From contig JAIBBZ010000013.1 of assembly GCA_019694435.1 (NCBI GenBank), positions 62,001 through 126,000 on the forward strand: 64,000 nucleotides of DNA, given 5' to 3'. Shown in pieces: positions 26,234 through 36,168 of this stretch. Under the pieces are notes generated by a model. That model was not told where the DNA came from and ran no database searches. It worked only from the letters and a program-made list of their open reading frames with translations. The number at the start of each line of letters is the position of its first letter. Positions within the stretch are counted from its first letter, which is position 1. The translations under genes were made by a program, and so were the position numbers. This DNA comes from Pirellulales bacterium. GTDB lineage: Bacteria; Planctomycetota; Planctomycetia; Pirellulales; JAEUIK01.

Positions 26234-26401
26234 GAACGGCAGGCCGATCTCAGGGACGCCGGTGGCCGCGATCTCCCCGCGTGTGCGCCCCGTCAGCGCA
26301 ACCGCCCGCAGCAACTTCGAGATACCAGAATTTAGCTTATCGAGCCCGTTTCCGGCGCGGAGAACCACCATCGAGCGGGGGCAGTTCCCTTGCCGCTCCG
26401 C

Positions 26402-27488
<1,087 letters not shown>

Positions 27489-27517
<29 letters not shown>

Positions 27518-28304
27518 GTTCGACTCCTTTGGGGGCCAGGCCCATCTGGCCGGCCAGACGGTGGAACAACGCCAGACCCTGCTGTTCGCGCGGGCCGAGC
27601 GTGAAATGGAGATTGTCGCGCAGGTAACCGATGCATTCCGGCTCAGTCAAACCCAACTTGGCCGCTTCGCCGGCGGCGATTTGCGGGAGGTTGCGCAGGC
27701 CTAAGTCGCGCGATTCGGCCAACGCAGGCTCCAAGCCCGAGGTGTCGACGCCGGCGCGGGCGGTCCACATGGCAAACACGAAGGGCAACTCGGCCCAGCG
27801 GCACCATTGATCGCCCAGGTCCCACACCGCGTCGTACCGGCCCGGCGGCGAGTGGATCGCGCGATCGCCGATCAACAACACCGCGTCGGCGCGGGTGTCC
27901 TCGAGCGATTGGCCGATATCGAGCCGTTCAAGCCGCGGCTGCAGGCCATACCGCTCGTGCAGCAGGATCCGGCACAACGCGGCGCTGGTGCGCGACCCTT
28001 CATCAAGGGCCAAGGACTGAATCCGCTCGACCGGCACCCGGCTCAACAGCTTCACGCTCCAGACCGGACCGCGGCAGCCAATGCAGGCGTCGGACACGAT
28101 CGAGTAGGTCGGATCTTGAAAGCTCTCGACCGACGGGATCAGGGCCACGTCGAGCTCGCCGGCCGCCAGGCGGTCGGCCAATCGGCTAGGCAGATCGAGC
28201 ACCAGCTCGGCGTCGGGATAGAGCTCGTCGAGCCGGTAGATCAACGGCTTGGTATTCAGGTAGTTGACGGCTCCGACACGCAGCCGCCGTCGCGGGGCAC
28301 TCAT
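27489..28304 (-). CDS. mqnA: Chorismate dehydratase of the futalosine pathway
   Basis: The 271-residue protein starts RVGAVNYLNTKPLIYRLDE, the typical MqnA/MqnD periplasmic-binding-like fold opening. It continues with VALIPSVESFQDPTYSIVSDACIGCRGPVWSVKL, a block characteristic of MqnA. It converts chorismate to 3-enolpyruvylbenzoate, the first step of futalosine-dependent menaquinone synthesis. The ATG at 28304 is chosen over 28340. mqnC follows with a 29-bp overlap. MqnD is the main alternative, but the CIGC...VWSVKL block supports MqnA. Confidence 0.88.
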
Positions 28305-28479
28305 CGCTCGTGCGTTTCCTTCCTGCAGTTCGTCTCTCAAATCCTAGAGGGTTCGACGAGCCGCGACGAGGGGGCCCGTGCGCTACGAATTGTGCAACAG
28401 GGCCTCGACGTCGCGAATTATACGGCTCCTCGAGTCGAGCGCAAAGGGCTTGTGCGGTCTTGGGTTGCGCTATGCCAGC

Positions 28480-30207
28480 TCACATTTCCAGCCGTCGAAA
28501 GGCGCGTACCCCGAGCGACATGGGCCAAACCGTGGCCAGCGCGCCGATCAGCACCGCGGCAGCCAGTCCGGAGAGCACCCAACGCAAGGTGACGGGCATC
28601 AGGGCAGTCGACGAGGCCGTGTAGAAATGGCACGGCACCGCAGTCAGCGCCGTCACCGCGACGATGTACAGCGTGCTCAGCACCTGGTTGAGCGTGCCGC
28701 CAAACCCGGCGGCGATCTTCGACGGCGATTCTTCGCGCAGGTTCGGCAGCAGCGCCCCCAGGCCGACGGCAATGCCCGAAAGCCCCACGGCCAGCACGAC
28801 CACGCTCAGCAGGTGGCACCCCAACACCACGGGGCGGACTTGCAGCATCCAGTCGGAGAGCAGCACCAGCAACAACGCTGGGACCAGCGAGCCGGCCAGC
28901 GAGAACACGAATTTGCCCCACAGAATTGTGTCGCGCGCCAGCGGCAGTCGTCCCAGGATCCAGAACCGCCGGCCTTCGAGACTGATCAGCGGGAATACGA
29001 ACCGGCTGGTGAAAATCGACACGATCAACCCGACCACGGCCAGATTGAGAAAACTCACCGCATTGACCCACGACACGTGGCTGACGTCGTAACTCAGCCG
29101 GCGAATGTTCAAGAAGTAAAACGCCAACAGGCTGAAGAAGATCGCATATTGCGACCATTGAATGGGATCGCGCCGAAACAACCGCAGATCTTTGACCAGC
29201 AACAGACGCATCGAGGTCGGCAGCGGATACGCCAGCCGGTCGACCGCGCGATCGATCCAGCCGAGGTCGACCTGCACGCGCCCGGCTTTTTCGCCGTGCA
29301 GCGCCGCGTAGCCCGGTCGCAGCAACTTGCCGGCCACGAGGACCGCGAGCAATTGGCCAAACAGGGCATTGGCGATCAACACCGTCAGGAACATCAGGCT
29401 TTCCGTCGGCCGGCCCGCGGCGCTTTCCAGGAGCCCATGCGACAGCCACCAGCTCGGCAACAGGCGATTCTTGCTGAAGCTGAGCCGGGCCAGGATGTCG
29501 CGGAACCAGGTGGGTGTGAACAGGCCGTTCACCGGCTCTTGCAAGACGGTCCAGCCCAAGTAAACGGCGCCGGCCAGGAACAGCACCGCCAGGGTCGTCA
29601 GCAGGTGAATCCGCAGCCGCGGCAGCCATTCGACGACCACCAGGCAAAGGATCGCCCCGATGGCCGCTGGCACATGGACAAAGGCCATCAAGAACGGCAT
29701 CAGCAACGCGAAGAAATGCCAGGGCGCGAGCGTGACGATGCCGTAGGCCACGAGCACCGGGGTGCCCAGCAGCACAAACCCCCAACTGCTCAGCAGCACG
29801 GCCTCACGCAGCTTGAAGAGGAACACCCGCTGCGGCCGCGCGGGCAGGGTCATCAAGAATTCCGCTTCACGCGTCCGGTACAAGGCGCCGTAGAGGATGA
29901 TGGCGGTCGAAAACGTGAGCATCACCATCAACGAGACGAAGAACACGTCGAAGATGGTTTCGATGGTCTGTTCTTTCGTGGCCGGGTGCGTGAGGACGTC
30001 CTGCAAGAACGTGAACGCGTCGGCAAACAGCCAGAACAGGCCGAGCCAGAAGGTCAGGCTCAGCGCGGTTACGACGGCCACGCGGAGCCGTCCTTCGGTC
30101 AGCGCCTGATGCAGCACATTGCCCATCATCGTGCGGCGCAATCGCCCGAAGACGAGCGCTTCTTCGCGCTCGCCCAGCAATCGACCGACGATGGGCAGGC
30201 TCGCCAT
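28480..30207 (-). CDS. ABC-2 type transporter permease
   Basis: The 575-residue protein has about twelve membrane segments, including TALSLTFWLGLFWLFADAF, VFFVSLMVMLTFSTAIILYG, YAIFFSLLAFYFLNI and a C-terminal group after residue 440. Polar loops between them carry charged motifs. It lacks recognisable soluble domains. It follows the ATP-binding gene by 15 bp and probably forms an exporter with it. Its start ATG (30207) opens MASLPIVGRLLGER. The substrate is unknown. Confidence 0.87.
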   Translation of the reverse strand: MASLPIVGRLLGEREEALVFGRLRRTMMGNVLHQALTEGRLRVAVVTALSLTFWLGLFWLFADAFTFLQDVLTHPATKEQTIETIFDVFFVSLMVMLTFSTAIILYGALYRTREAEFLMTLPARPQRVFLFKLREAVLLSSWGFVLLGTPVLVAYGIVTLAPWHFFALLMPFLMAFVHVPAAIGAILCLVVVEWLPRLRIHLLTTLAVLFLAGAVYLGWTVLQEPVNGLFTPTWFRDILARLSFSKNRLLPSWWLSHGLLESAAGRPTESLMFLTVLIANALFGQLLAVLVAGKLLRPGYAALHGEKAGRVQVDLGWIDRAVDRLAYPLPTSMRLLLVKDLRLFRRDPIQWSQYAIFFSLLAFYFLNIRRLSYDVSHVSWVNAVSFLNLAVVGLIVSIFTSRFVFPLISLEGRRFWILGRLPLARDTILWGKFVFSLAGSLVPALLLVLLSDWMLQVRPVVLGCHLLSVVVLAVGLSGIAVGLGALLPNLREESPSKIAAGFGGTLNQVLSTLYIVAVTALTAVPCHFYTASSTALMPVTLRWVLSGLAAAVLIGALATVWPMSLGVRAFRRLEM

Positions 30208-30222
30208 GCAGTTCTCCGGCCG

Positions 30223-30984
30223 TTATTCCGGTACCGTTTCGGCAGGCGCCGGCGCCGCGTTGCTCGCCCCGGTGACTTCGAGGAACATGCGCTCCAGCGA
30301 CGAACCGTGCAGCGAGAGTTCGCGCTGCAGCTCGTCGAGCGTTCCCAGGCAGCGGAGCCGCCCGTGATCGACGATGCCAATGCGGTCGGCAATCTCTTCG
30401 GCCACTGCCAGGGTGTGCGTCGACATGAAGATCGTCGTTCCCGCCGAGGCCCGTTCGCGCAGCAGGTCTTTGACCAGCCGCGCGCTGCGCGGGTCGAGCC
30501 CGACCATGGGCTCGTCGATGATCAGCACCTGCGGCTGGTGGAGCATCGCGGCGGCAAACACCAGCCGCTGTTTCATGCCGTGCGAGTAGGTTTCGGTCAG
30601 CTCATCGACGAACGCGGACAGTTCAAAGTGGTCGATCTGCTGGGCGATGAATCGCGTGCCTTCGCTCCCCGAGATGCCGTACATGTCGACGATGAACTGC
30701 AGGAATTCGCGGCCCGTGAGCTTGTCGTACAAGTACGGCTCGTCAGGCACGTAGCCGAGCAACTGCGCCGCGGCGCGGGCATTGGCCGTCACGTCGTGCC
30801 CGCAAAGCCGCACGCGCCCCGAGCTGGGCCGCAGCAAGCCCACGAGCATGCGAATCGTCGTCGTCTTGCCCGCGCCGTTGGGGCCCAGAAAGGCGAACAG
30901 CTCACCTTGGGGCACCGTCAAGTGCAGATCGTCGACGGCCAGCTTGCGCCCGTAAGACTTCGAGACGTGTTCCAGCTCGATCAT
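30223..30984 (-). CDS. ABC transporter ATP-binding protein
   Basis: The 253-residue protein shows Walker [16 protein letters not shown], signature TETYSHGMKQRLVFA, Walker B VLIIDEPMVGLD and switch His FMSTHTL. It is a typical ABC-2/CcmA-like ATPase. It lies between the anchored accessory gene (ATGA overlap at 30981-30984) and the permease (15 bp on), giving a three-gene exporter operon. The short Ala/Pro-rich C-terminal tail (ASNAAPAPAETVPE) is unremarkable. Confidence 0.94.
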   Translation of the reverse strand: MIELEHVSKSYGRKLAVDDLHLTVPQGELFAFLGPNGAGKTTTIRMLVGLLRPSSGRVRLCGHDVTANARAAAQLLGYVPDEPYLYDKLTGREFLQFIVDMYGISGSEGTRFIAQQIDHFELSAFVDELTETYSHGMKQRLVFAAAMLHQPQVLIIDEPMVGLDPRSARLVKDLLRERASAGTTIFMSTHTLAVAEEIADRIGIVDHGRLRCLGTLDELQRELSLHGSSLERMFLEVTGASNAAPAPAETVPE

Positions 30985-31910
30985 GGCGCGCCTCGCTCGT
31001 CTGCGGACACCGGCGTGCGGGCTGCGACCGCTTTCTCAGAGCGCGCGCCGTCCAGCGGCGTCTTGCGAACAAAGATCAGCCGCGTCTCGAGCAGATACAT
31101 CTCTTGCTTGAGGACGTCGCCGCGCGGATGGACCCACATCCGGCCACGAACCCGATCGTCAGCGCCCAGCTTCGCGCCCGCATCGTTGCGGTATTCGACC
31201 ACCAGCGTCGGGACGAGCGTGCCTTGCCATTCGAGCGGCTCCTGGCGCTCGACGCTCACTTGCAGAATCTCCATGGGGCTGTTGCCCGGTCGCAGGGGGC
31301 TGTAGACCGGCTCGGTCCAGCGCTGGCCGACGCGCAGCCCTGGCAAACGGCCCTGGGGAGACAGCGCGTCGGAAATCATGCCCGAGGGCGGCAAGTACCC
31401 CATCGTACGCGTTCGCAGATCGCCACAGCGCACTTCGATCGGCAGCCGCCCTTCGTCGACCTCGCCGTGGATCTGCACGAAGTCGTGTAGTTCGCCGAAG
31501 CTCAACGCGGTGGTGAAGTCGATGAGTTGCCCCAAGGGGTCGATGTTGATCCAGCTCTGAGCGTGCAGGCTGATTTCGGCGCCGGCCAGGTTAACTCCGC
31601 CCATGGCCTTCATCAGGGGGACCATCCACGGTGGCGTCACCTTGTCGAGCGGCAGCCCGTCGAGTCGCACGTCACTCGTCAGTTGGCTCGTCAATCCTCC
31701 GCGGTCTTCGAGCGTGCTGCGGGCCTCGCCGACCCGTCGATCGTCGAGCAGGATATCCCAGGCGAGATGCTGGGGCCCACCATCCAGCATGCTGGCATAC
31801 GACGGCGGCTCGCCGACGAGCAGCGGCGGCAGCACCTTGGCCACGACCAGCCAAGTCATGCTCGCCAGCCACAGGGCAATAATCGCCAAATTCAACCAGC
31901 GATTCGACAT
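30981..31910 (-). CDS. Membrane-anchored accessory protein of the ABC exporter
   Basis: The 309-residue protein has one N-terminal membrane helix (LAIIALWLASMTWLVVAKVL, residues 7-26) and then a soluble, beta-rich extracytoplasmic part without motifs I recognise. The stop overlaps the ATPase start (ATGA), which ties it to the ABC system. It may act as an export-linked periplasmic factor, but this is only inferred from position. No enzyme signature is seen. Confidence 0.78.
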   Translation of the reverse strand: MSNRWLNLAIIALWLASMTWLVVAKVLPPLLVGEPPSYASMLDGGPQHLAWDILLDDRRVGEARSTLEDRGGLTSQLTSDVRLDGLPLDKVTPPWMVPLMKAMGGVNLAGAEISLHAQSWINIDPLGQLIDFTTALSFGELHDFVQIHGEVDEGRLPIEVRCGDLRTRTMGYLPPSGMISDALSPQGRLPGLRVGQRWTEPVYSPLRPGNSPMEILQVSVERQEPLEWQGTLVPTLVVEYRNDAGAKLGADDRVRGRMWVHPRGDVLKQEMYLLETRLIFVRKTPLDGARSEKAVAARTPVSADERGAP

Positions 31911-32154
31911 GCGGCTTCCGGCATGCGGCCTCTTCGCCCGTCCCGGGACCGATCGCGACGGGGTTCCGTACTTGATTCTACCTACGCGTTGCGGCGCTGG
32001 CGCAAAAAATGAATCACCGCCGCGCTCGTCGCGGCTGCCAGCAGGGCTGAAACCGAGCTTGCATTTCCAGGGGGTGCTGTCGCATCATACCGCTCCGCTA
32101 ATTCGTCCCGGGCCATGGTTCCCGGGCTGCACTCGGGCCGGAGATCGCATCGCC

Positions 32155-32961
32155 ATGGAAGGCAACCGATCGCTTGGGGGTCGTGTCCGCAGCCACGCTG
32201 CGCTTTCGCCGCTGCGGCGCGTCTGCCGTTTGATCAGCCGGGCACCGCGGCTTCATAACGCGTTTCCCGCATTCATCTGGCTACAGCTCGCCGGTGTGCT
32301 GGGCTGCGGGCTCTGCCTGGGCGGTTGCAGCAAACCGGCCGATCACGCGGCACCGCAGGCACAGGCAAGTGAGTCCGACGTGCGCATGGCCCGCCGCGAA
32401 CCCGAGGGCCCACCCCGCGTCAAGATTGCCACCAACCTCGGCGATTTTGTGGTCGAACTCGACTCGGAACACGTACCGCTGACGGTCGAGAACTTTCTGC
32501 AGTACGTCGACGAGGGACATTACGACGGGACCATTTTCCACCAGGTCGTCGAAGGCTATATCGCCTTAGCCGGAGCGTACACGCCCGAATTGGCCGAGAA
32601 GCCGTCGCGGACGCCCATCCGGAACGAGGCACATAACGGCGGTAAGAACGTCCGCGGAACGATTGCCATGGCCCGCGACCTGTCGTCGATCGACAGTTCG
32701 ACGTGCCAATTCTTCGTCAACCTGCACGACAACGCTGGATTGGACCACCGCAGCCGCACGGCCGAGGGTTACGGCTATTGCACCTTTGGGTCGGTCATCG
32801 AGGGGCTCGACGTGCTCGACCGGATTGCCAAGGTCGAAACGCGCACCACCGATCAATTCGAATTGATTCCCGTCGAGCCGGTCGTGATTCGCTCGATTCG
32901 GCGGGTCGAAGAGTTGCCCGTACGAAACGCTGCGGCACCGCGGCAGACGACCGTCCGCTAA
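32155..32961 (+). CDS. Cyclophilin-type peptidyl-prolyl isomerase-like lipoprotein with altered active site
   Basis: The protein has 268 residues. A hydrophobic signal region (about 40-57) ends in LGGC with Cys 58, so it is a probable lipoprotein. Residues 88-255 are a cyclophilin domain (KIATNLGDFVVEL, TVENFLQYVDEGHYDGTIFH, STCQFFVNLHDNAGLDH). At the catalytic position where family members have FHR, it reads FHQ (Gln 130), and the position of the conserved Gln in GFMxQGG is Leu 138. Isomerase activity is therefore doubtful. An ATG at 32155 gives a standard lipoprotein start. Confidence 0.85.
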   Translation: MEGNRSLGGRVRSHAALSPLRRVCRLISRAPRLHNAFPAFIWLQLAGVLGCGLCLGGCSKPADHAAPQAQASESDVRMARREPEGPPRVKIATNLGDFVVELDSEHVPLTVENFLQYVDEGHYDGTIFHQVVEGYIALAGAYTPELAEKPSRTPIRNEAHNGGKNVRGTIAMARDLSSIDSSTCQFFVNLHDNAGLDHRSRTAEGYGYCTFGSVIEGLDVLDRIAKVETRTTDQFELIPVEPVVIRSIRRVEELPVRNAAAPRQTTVR

Positions 32962-33590
32962 CGGCCGCTCGATGCGTCCGTGCTTTGCCGCTCGGCCAGG
33001 TCGCGCTGATAACTTTCGGCGAGCCGGGCGATGAATTGCCGCTCGGTATAGATCATGCCCGTGGGCTGATTGAACCGCGCACCGCCGGGGACGCTGCCCA
33101 GCATCCGTCCCATTTCCGCTCCGCCGGGGGTGGTCGTGAAATACTCGATCAGCTTGTCACCGTCCGGACCGGCGATCATGTCCTTCAAGAAACGCTCTCC
33201 GCGGGGGATCTTGCGCAACCGATCGACACGGTCATAGCCGCCGGGCAGCGAGGCAATCCGTTCGCTGAACTTGCGCCCGGCGGGGGTATTCAATTGCACC
33301 GCCAGCGAATCACCGTCGGCGATCACGCTCTTGAGAATCGCGTCGCGGTCCGAGACCTTCCAGCCGCGCGCAGCCAAGGTGTCGAGCGCGGCCCTGACCT
33401 GCGATTGCGTGATCAGTTCGATCGGGCGCCACGTGGGACGCACAGTGGCGAACTGCTGGCGAACGACGTGAACGACCTGCTTGAAATCCGGAAAATCCGG
33501 GCGCGGCGTCGACGCCATGGCCGTCGAAACAGCCAGCACCAATGCGGCGGCCGTCGAGTTGCAGCACCAGGTGTTGCGTCGACGATTCAT
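32958..33590 (-). CDS. Hypothetical secreted protein
   Basis: The 210-residue protein has a signal peptide (CCNSTAAALVLAVSTAMAS, about residues 9-27) and a soluble domain with no motif I recognise. The tail carries GGAEMGRMLGSVPGGARF and ends in a polar stretch. Probably a planctomycete-restricted secreted protein of unknown function. Its 3' end overlaps the cyclophilin gene's end by 4 bp (convergent), and it is divergent from the small protein at 33785. Confidence 0.7.
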   Translation of the reverse strand: MNRRRNTWCCNSTAAALVLAVSTAMASTPRPDFPDFKQVVHVVRQQFATVRPTWRPIELITQSQVRAALDTLAARGWKVSDRDAILKSVIADGDSLAVQLNTPAGRKFSERIASLPGGYDRVDRLRKIPRGERFLKDMIAGPDGDKLIEYFTTTPGGAEMGRMLGSVPGGARFNQPTGMIYTERQFIARLAESYQRDLAERQSTDASSGR

Positions 33591-33610
33591 TGGAATTCCC
33601 CCCCATGTAC

Positions 33611-33636
33611 CTCTTTGTTAAGCATCGACCAAAGAG
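33611..33636. repeat. Inverted repeat in divergent intergenic region
   Basis: CTCTTTG at 33611-33617 and CAAAGAG at 33630-33636 are exact reverse complements separated by 12 bp. They lie between two divergently transcribed genes (starts at 33590 and 33785), where shared promoters are expected. A regulator-binding operator is possible, but no regulator gene lies alongside. The arms are short enough to arise by chance. Confidence 0.35.
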
Positions 33637-33784
33637 ATTCGGGGCCGCCAATCGGGAAATCCCAATTCGGCCCGCCATGGCCCCGGAAGCCAGGATGCGA
33701 TACCGTGGCTAGTTCCGTGCGGACGATTCTCCAGGCGTTTGTGTCCCCGCAGCCGTTACGACCGTCAGCCTTTGCCTTGCTTCC

Positions 33785-34093
33785 ATGCCGACTTTGATTC
33801 ACGCCGTAGGCCGGCCCGAACTTGCTCCTCTGGTGATGCCTGACCGGATTCGCCACGAGGTGGCTTATTTCATGTCGGTCCCCGGCGAGCACGGCATCCC
33901 GAAACTGCCCGCCGGCGAATATTGGGTTCGACTGGATGAAGCGCGCACCTGCCTCGAAGACGGCGTAGTCCGCATTGTTTCGCCTCTGGACAGCGAAAAT
34001 AGGACCGAACTCGAACTTACCGAGGAACAAGAGGCCTGGCTCGAGTGGATGACGCGCCACGGCGTTGAACACATTCGGCTGACCGCCGAATGA
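33785..34093 (+). CDS. Small hypothetical protein, 102 residues
   Basis: The protein has no membrane segment or signal peptide. It has an alternating acidic and hydrophobic sequence ending in ELELTEEQEAWLEWMTRHGVEHI, a probable C-terminal amphipathic helix. I recognise no family. Codon use is like that of the surrounding genes, and the ATG at 33785 gives a full-length frame. Probably a conserved planctomycete protein of unknown function. Confidence 0.65.
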   Translation: MPTLIHAVGRPELAPLVMPDRIRHEVAYFMSVPGEHGIPKLPAGEYWVRLDEARTCLEDGVVRIVSPLDSENRTELELTEEQEAWLEWMTRHGVEHIRLTAE

Positions 34094-34126
34094 ACGGGTC
34101 CCGGCGCGTTTGAGCCGGGCCTGGCG

Positions 34127-34252
34127 TCAGTTGCCGTAGACCAACTGTGCGACGAAGGCCATCACGCGCCCGCTGGTTTGCGGCAAAATCACCAGCAGCG
34201 TGCAGATGGCGAGAAACAGCGCCGGCAAGGTCCGCGTGAAGAGTTTCTCCAT
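34127..34252 (-). CDS. 41-residue hydrophobic microprotein (possible)
   Basis: The frame is MEKLFTRTLPALFLAICTLL followed by a hydrophobic stretch ending FVAQLVYGN, with one probable membrane helix at about residues 8-25. It is bounded by an ATG at 34252 and a TGA at 34127. There is only a weak AGGTAG upstream, so translation is uncertain. It lies on the strand opposite to the 33785 gene and points towards it. Confidence 0.42.
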   Translation of the reverse strand: MEKLFTRTLPALFLAICTLLVILPQTSGRVMAFVAQLVYGN

Positions 34253-34808
34253 TTTGACGCTACCTGGAATGAAACCTCTTGCAGGAAGCAGCCGTATTCA
34301 CCCCGATAGGGTGCGGCAACCTGTCATCGCAAGCCTAGCTCATAGACTGGGTTGCGGCGCGCTGATCTCGACGCGGAGGGCGATGGAAACCCCTCTGTAG
34401 ATGGTGATCGTCGTTTTCCATGTTTGTCGGGAAAAACACGTTCACCAGCGTCATAACTCCAGCCGTTGCTCGAGGTTGATACCAAGGATATCAGGGTCGG
34501 GACGACGGCTAGACGTCGTTCGCGCGGTGACTTGAAAGATCGACCTAAGATGTTTTGTTCAAATGGGTTGTTGAGACTGTCTGCGCTTGAAATGTTCGCG
34601 GAGATTGCGACTAATTGCCGCAGATCGAAGCGATGAAGGACGATCAGTGAAGCTTTGACCGTCGCATCAAATGGTCCAAATAGGTTTCCAAAAAAGAGCC
34701 ATTCATATGACCAATTCTTCGGCGGATATACTTGATCGAGCTTGACCGACTCGCTACCATCTTGGTGTCCCAGGGGATTGTGGACAAGAAGGTGGAGGGA
34801 GATACCCA
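34253..34808. other. AT-richer stretch without a supported gene
   Basis: About 550 bases separate the small ORFs at 34252 and 34809. The sequence is visibly poorer in G+C than the flanks and lacks the strong third-position GC bias of the other genes. A minus-strand frame (34324-34809, 161 codons) opens with a TTG and reads partly protein-like (VKLDQVYPPKNWSYEWLFF), but it has no known motif. A short hairpin (ACGACG-N6-CGTCGT at 34502-34519) is present. It could be a decayed gene, a non-coding RNA locus or an acquired remnant. Confidence 0.4.
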
Positions 34809-35036
34809 ATGCGTCGGACAGCTTTCTACCGCCAAGAGTGCCCGACCTGTGGCCGTTCGGCCGAGATCAACGTCGAGTATCTGGGCCGCGGTGTGACTTG
34901 CCAGCATTGCCGTAGCCACTTCATCGCCACCGATCCGGATACGATTCGCCTTCGCCAGGGTGAAGAGTCGGCCCTGCTCCAGCGCGCCGAGGCCCTGTTG
35001 CGCGAGGCATCGGCACGCATTGGTCTGGCCGGTTAA
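34809..35036 (+). CDS. Small zinc-ribbon protein
   Basis: The 75-residue protein shows CPTCGRSAEINVEYLG and CQHCRSHFIA, a compact CxxC...CxxC zinc ribbon, and then a short helical C-terminus (ALLQRAEALLREASARIG). A ribosome-binding sequence GGAGGGAGA lies just upstream of the ATG at 34809. Such mini-ribbons recur in planctomycete genomes with unknown roles, possibly nucleic acid or protein binding. Confidence 0.75.
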   Translation: MRRTAFYRQECPTCGRSAEINVEYLGRGVTCQHCRSHFIATDPDTIRLRQGEESALLQRAEALLREASARIGLAG

Positions 35037-35135
35037 CGGTTCGATGGCCTGGCAAGCTGGTTTCCATTGCCGTTTCCTGTCCGCGGCATCGCTGCGGAGG
35101 AGTGCAAGCACGCGTGCTTGAGCGTGCAGGGTTTT

Positions 35136-36149
35136 TCAGCCGCTTGGATTCGAGCGGTAGAGGCCCGCGACATAGTCGCCATAGCCGTTGAAGAGCTGGG
35201 TTACGAATTCTTCGTTCGTTCCCAGCATGCGTTCGGTGTCCTGAGGCCAGGGGCGCGGCACGTCCGGTTCGACGTTCGACTCGAACGGATACGCCTCGGG
35301 CATTAGCGTCGACCAGAAAGTCGCTGGCCGTTCGGCGACAAGTTCGATGCGGACGATCGACTTGATCGACTTGTAGCCGTACTTCCAAGGCACGACGAGC
35401 CGGATCGGCGCGCCGTGCTGCTTCAACAGCGGGTGTCCATACATCCCCGTGGCTAGAAACGTCAATTCATTGCCTGCCTCATCAAGCGTCAGCCCTTCGG
35501 TATATGGCCACGGGGCCTCGGGCATGCGCTCAAAGCCGCCGGCCTGCTCGGGAAGAAAGAACGAAGTGAATCGCACGAAACGCGCCGCGGGCAGGGGATC
35601 GACGTCTTTCAACACACGGGCCAAGGGGACTCCGCTCCAGGGAATCGCCATGGCCCAACGCTCGACGCAGCGATGCCGATACTGCCGCTCGCAGGCGGCA
35701 TCGGCATAGCGGGCAAGAAAATCGTCGATCGGCATGCGCCGCGGCGTCCGGCAGAGACCGTCGATCACCAGTTCCCAGGGCGTCGTCCGAAAGGGCTCGA
35801 CCAACCTCCACGACGACTTGAACTGCGAGAACTCGTAGAAATTCGTGTAGCGCGCCGCTTCGACCTCGATGGTTTCCGCTCGTCCATACGCGAATCGCTC
35901 GTCGCGGCGCAGTGGGTAGGCGACCGGCGCCTTCCCTGGAGCAGCCGGCGTGGGCGCACCGCGCGCGAGAATGTCGGCCGGATCGCCGCGCCACCATTGC
36001 CAGCCGGCATAGCCCGCGGCGCCGGTGGCCGCGATCCCGGCCACCGAGAGCCCCGCCGCCCGCAGCCATTTGCGGCGGTGCATCGCGACCGTTTCGGGCG
36101 TTTCGGTGCCACCGACCGGATCGAGCGGATTACGGCGGTGAATGAACAT
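35136..36149 (-). CDS. msrP: Molybdopterin-dependent oxidoreductase, MsrP (YedY)-like
   Basis: The protein has 337 residues. The N-terminus has a Tat-like region (AMHRRKWLRAAGLSVAG, about residues 22-38) followed by a hydrophobic segment. The SUOX/MsrP molybdopterin domain carries the Mo-ligand Cys 161 (RHRCVERWAMAIPWSG) and the late GHPLLKQHGAPIRLVVPWKYGYKSIKSI block. MsrP reduces oxidised methionines in periplasmic proteins with electrons from MsrQ. No msrQ lies next to it here, so the electron donor is unclear. It follows aroA by 19 bp in what looks like a four-gene operon. Confidence 0.9.
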   Translation of the reverse strand: MFIHRRNPLDPVGGTETPETVAMHRRKWLRAAGLSVAGIAATGAAGYAGWQWWRGDPADILARGAPTPAAPGKAPVAYPLRRDERFAYGRAETIEVEAARYTNFYEFSQFKSSWRLVEPFRTTPWELVIDGLCRTPRRMPIDDFLARYADAACERQYRHRCVERWAMAIPWSGVPLARVLKDVDPLPAARFVRFTSFFLPEQAGGFERMPEAPWPYTEGLTLDEAGNELTFLATGMYGHPLLKQHGAPIRLVVPWKYGYKSIKSIVRIELVAERPATFWSTLMPEAYPFESNVEPDVPRPWPQDTERMLGTNEEFVTQLFNGYGDYVAGLYRSNPSG

Positions 36150-36168
36150 CGACTTGGTGCCCGTTAGG

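Noticed and set aside
28378..31305. 975-codon plus-strand open frame opposite the ABC genes
   Set aside because: Its translation is Gln/His/Arg-rich with no domain, and it runs antisense to well-supported permease and ATPase genes. It is an effect of high GC.
34644..35111. 155-codon minus-strand frame across the small zinc-ribbon gene
   Set aside because: It is antisense to the CxxC-containing gene at 34809, which has a good ribosome-binding site.
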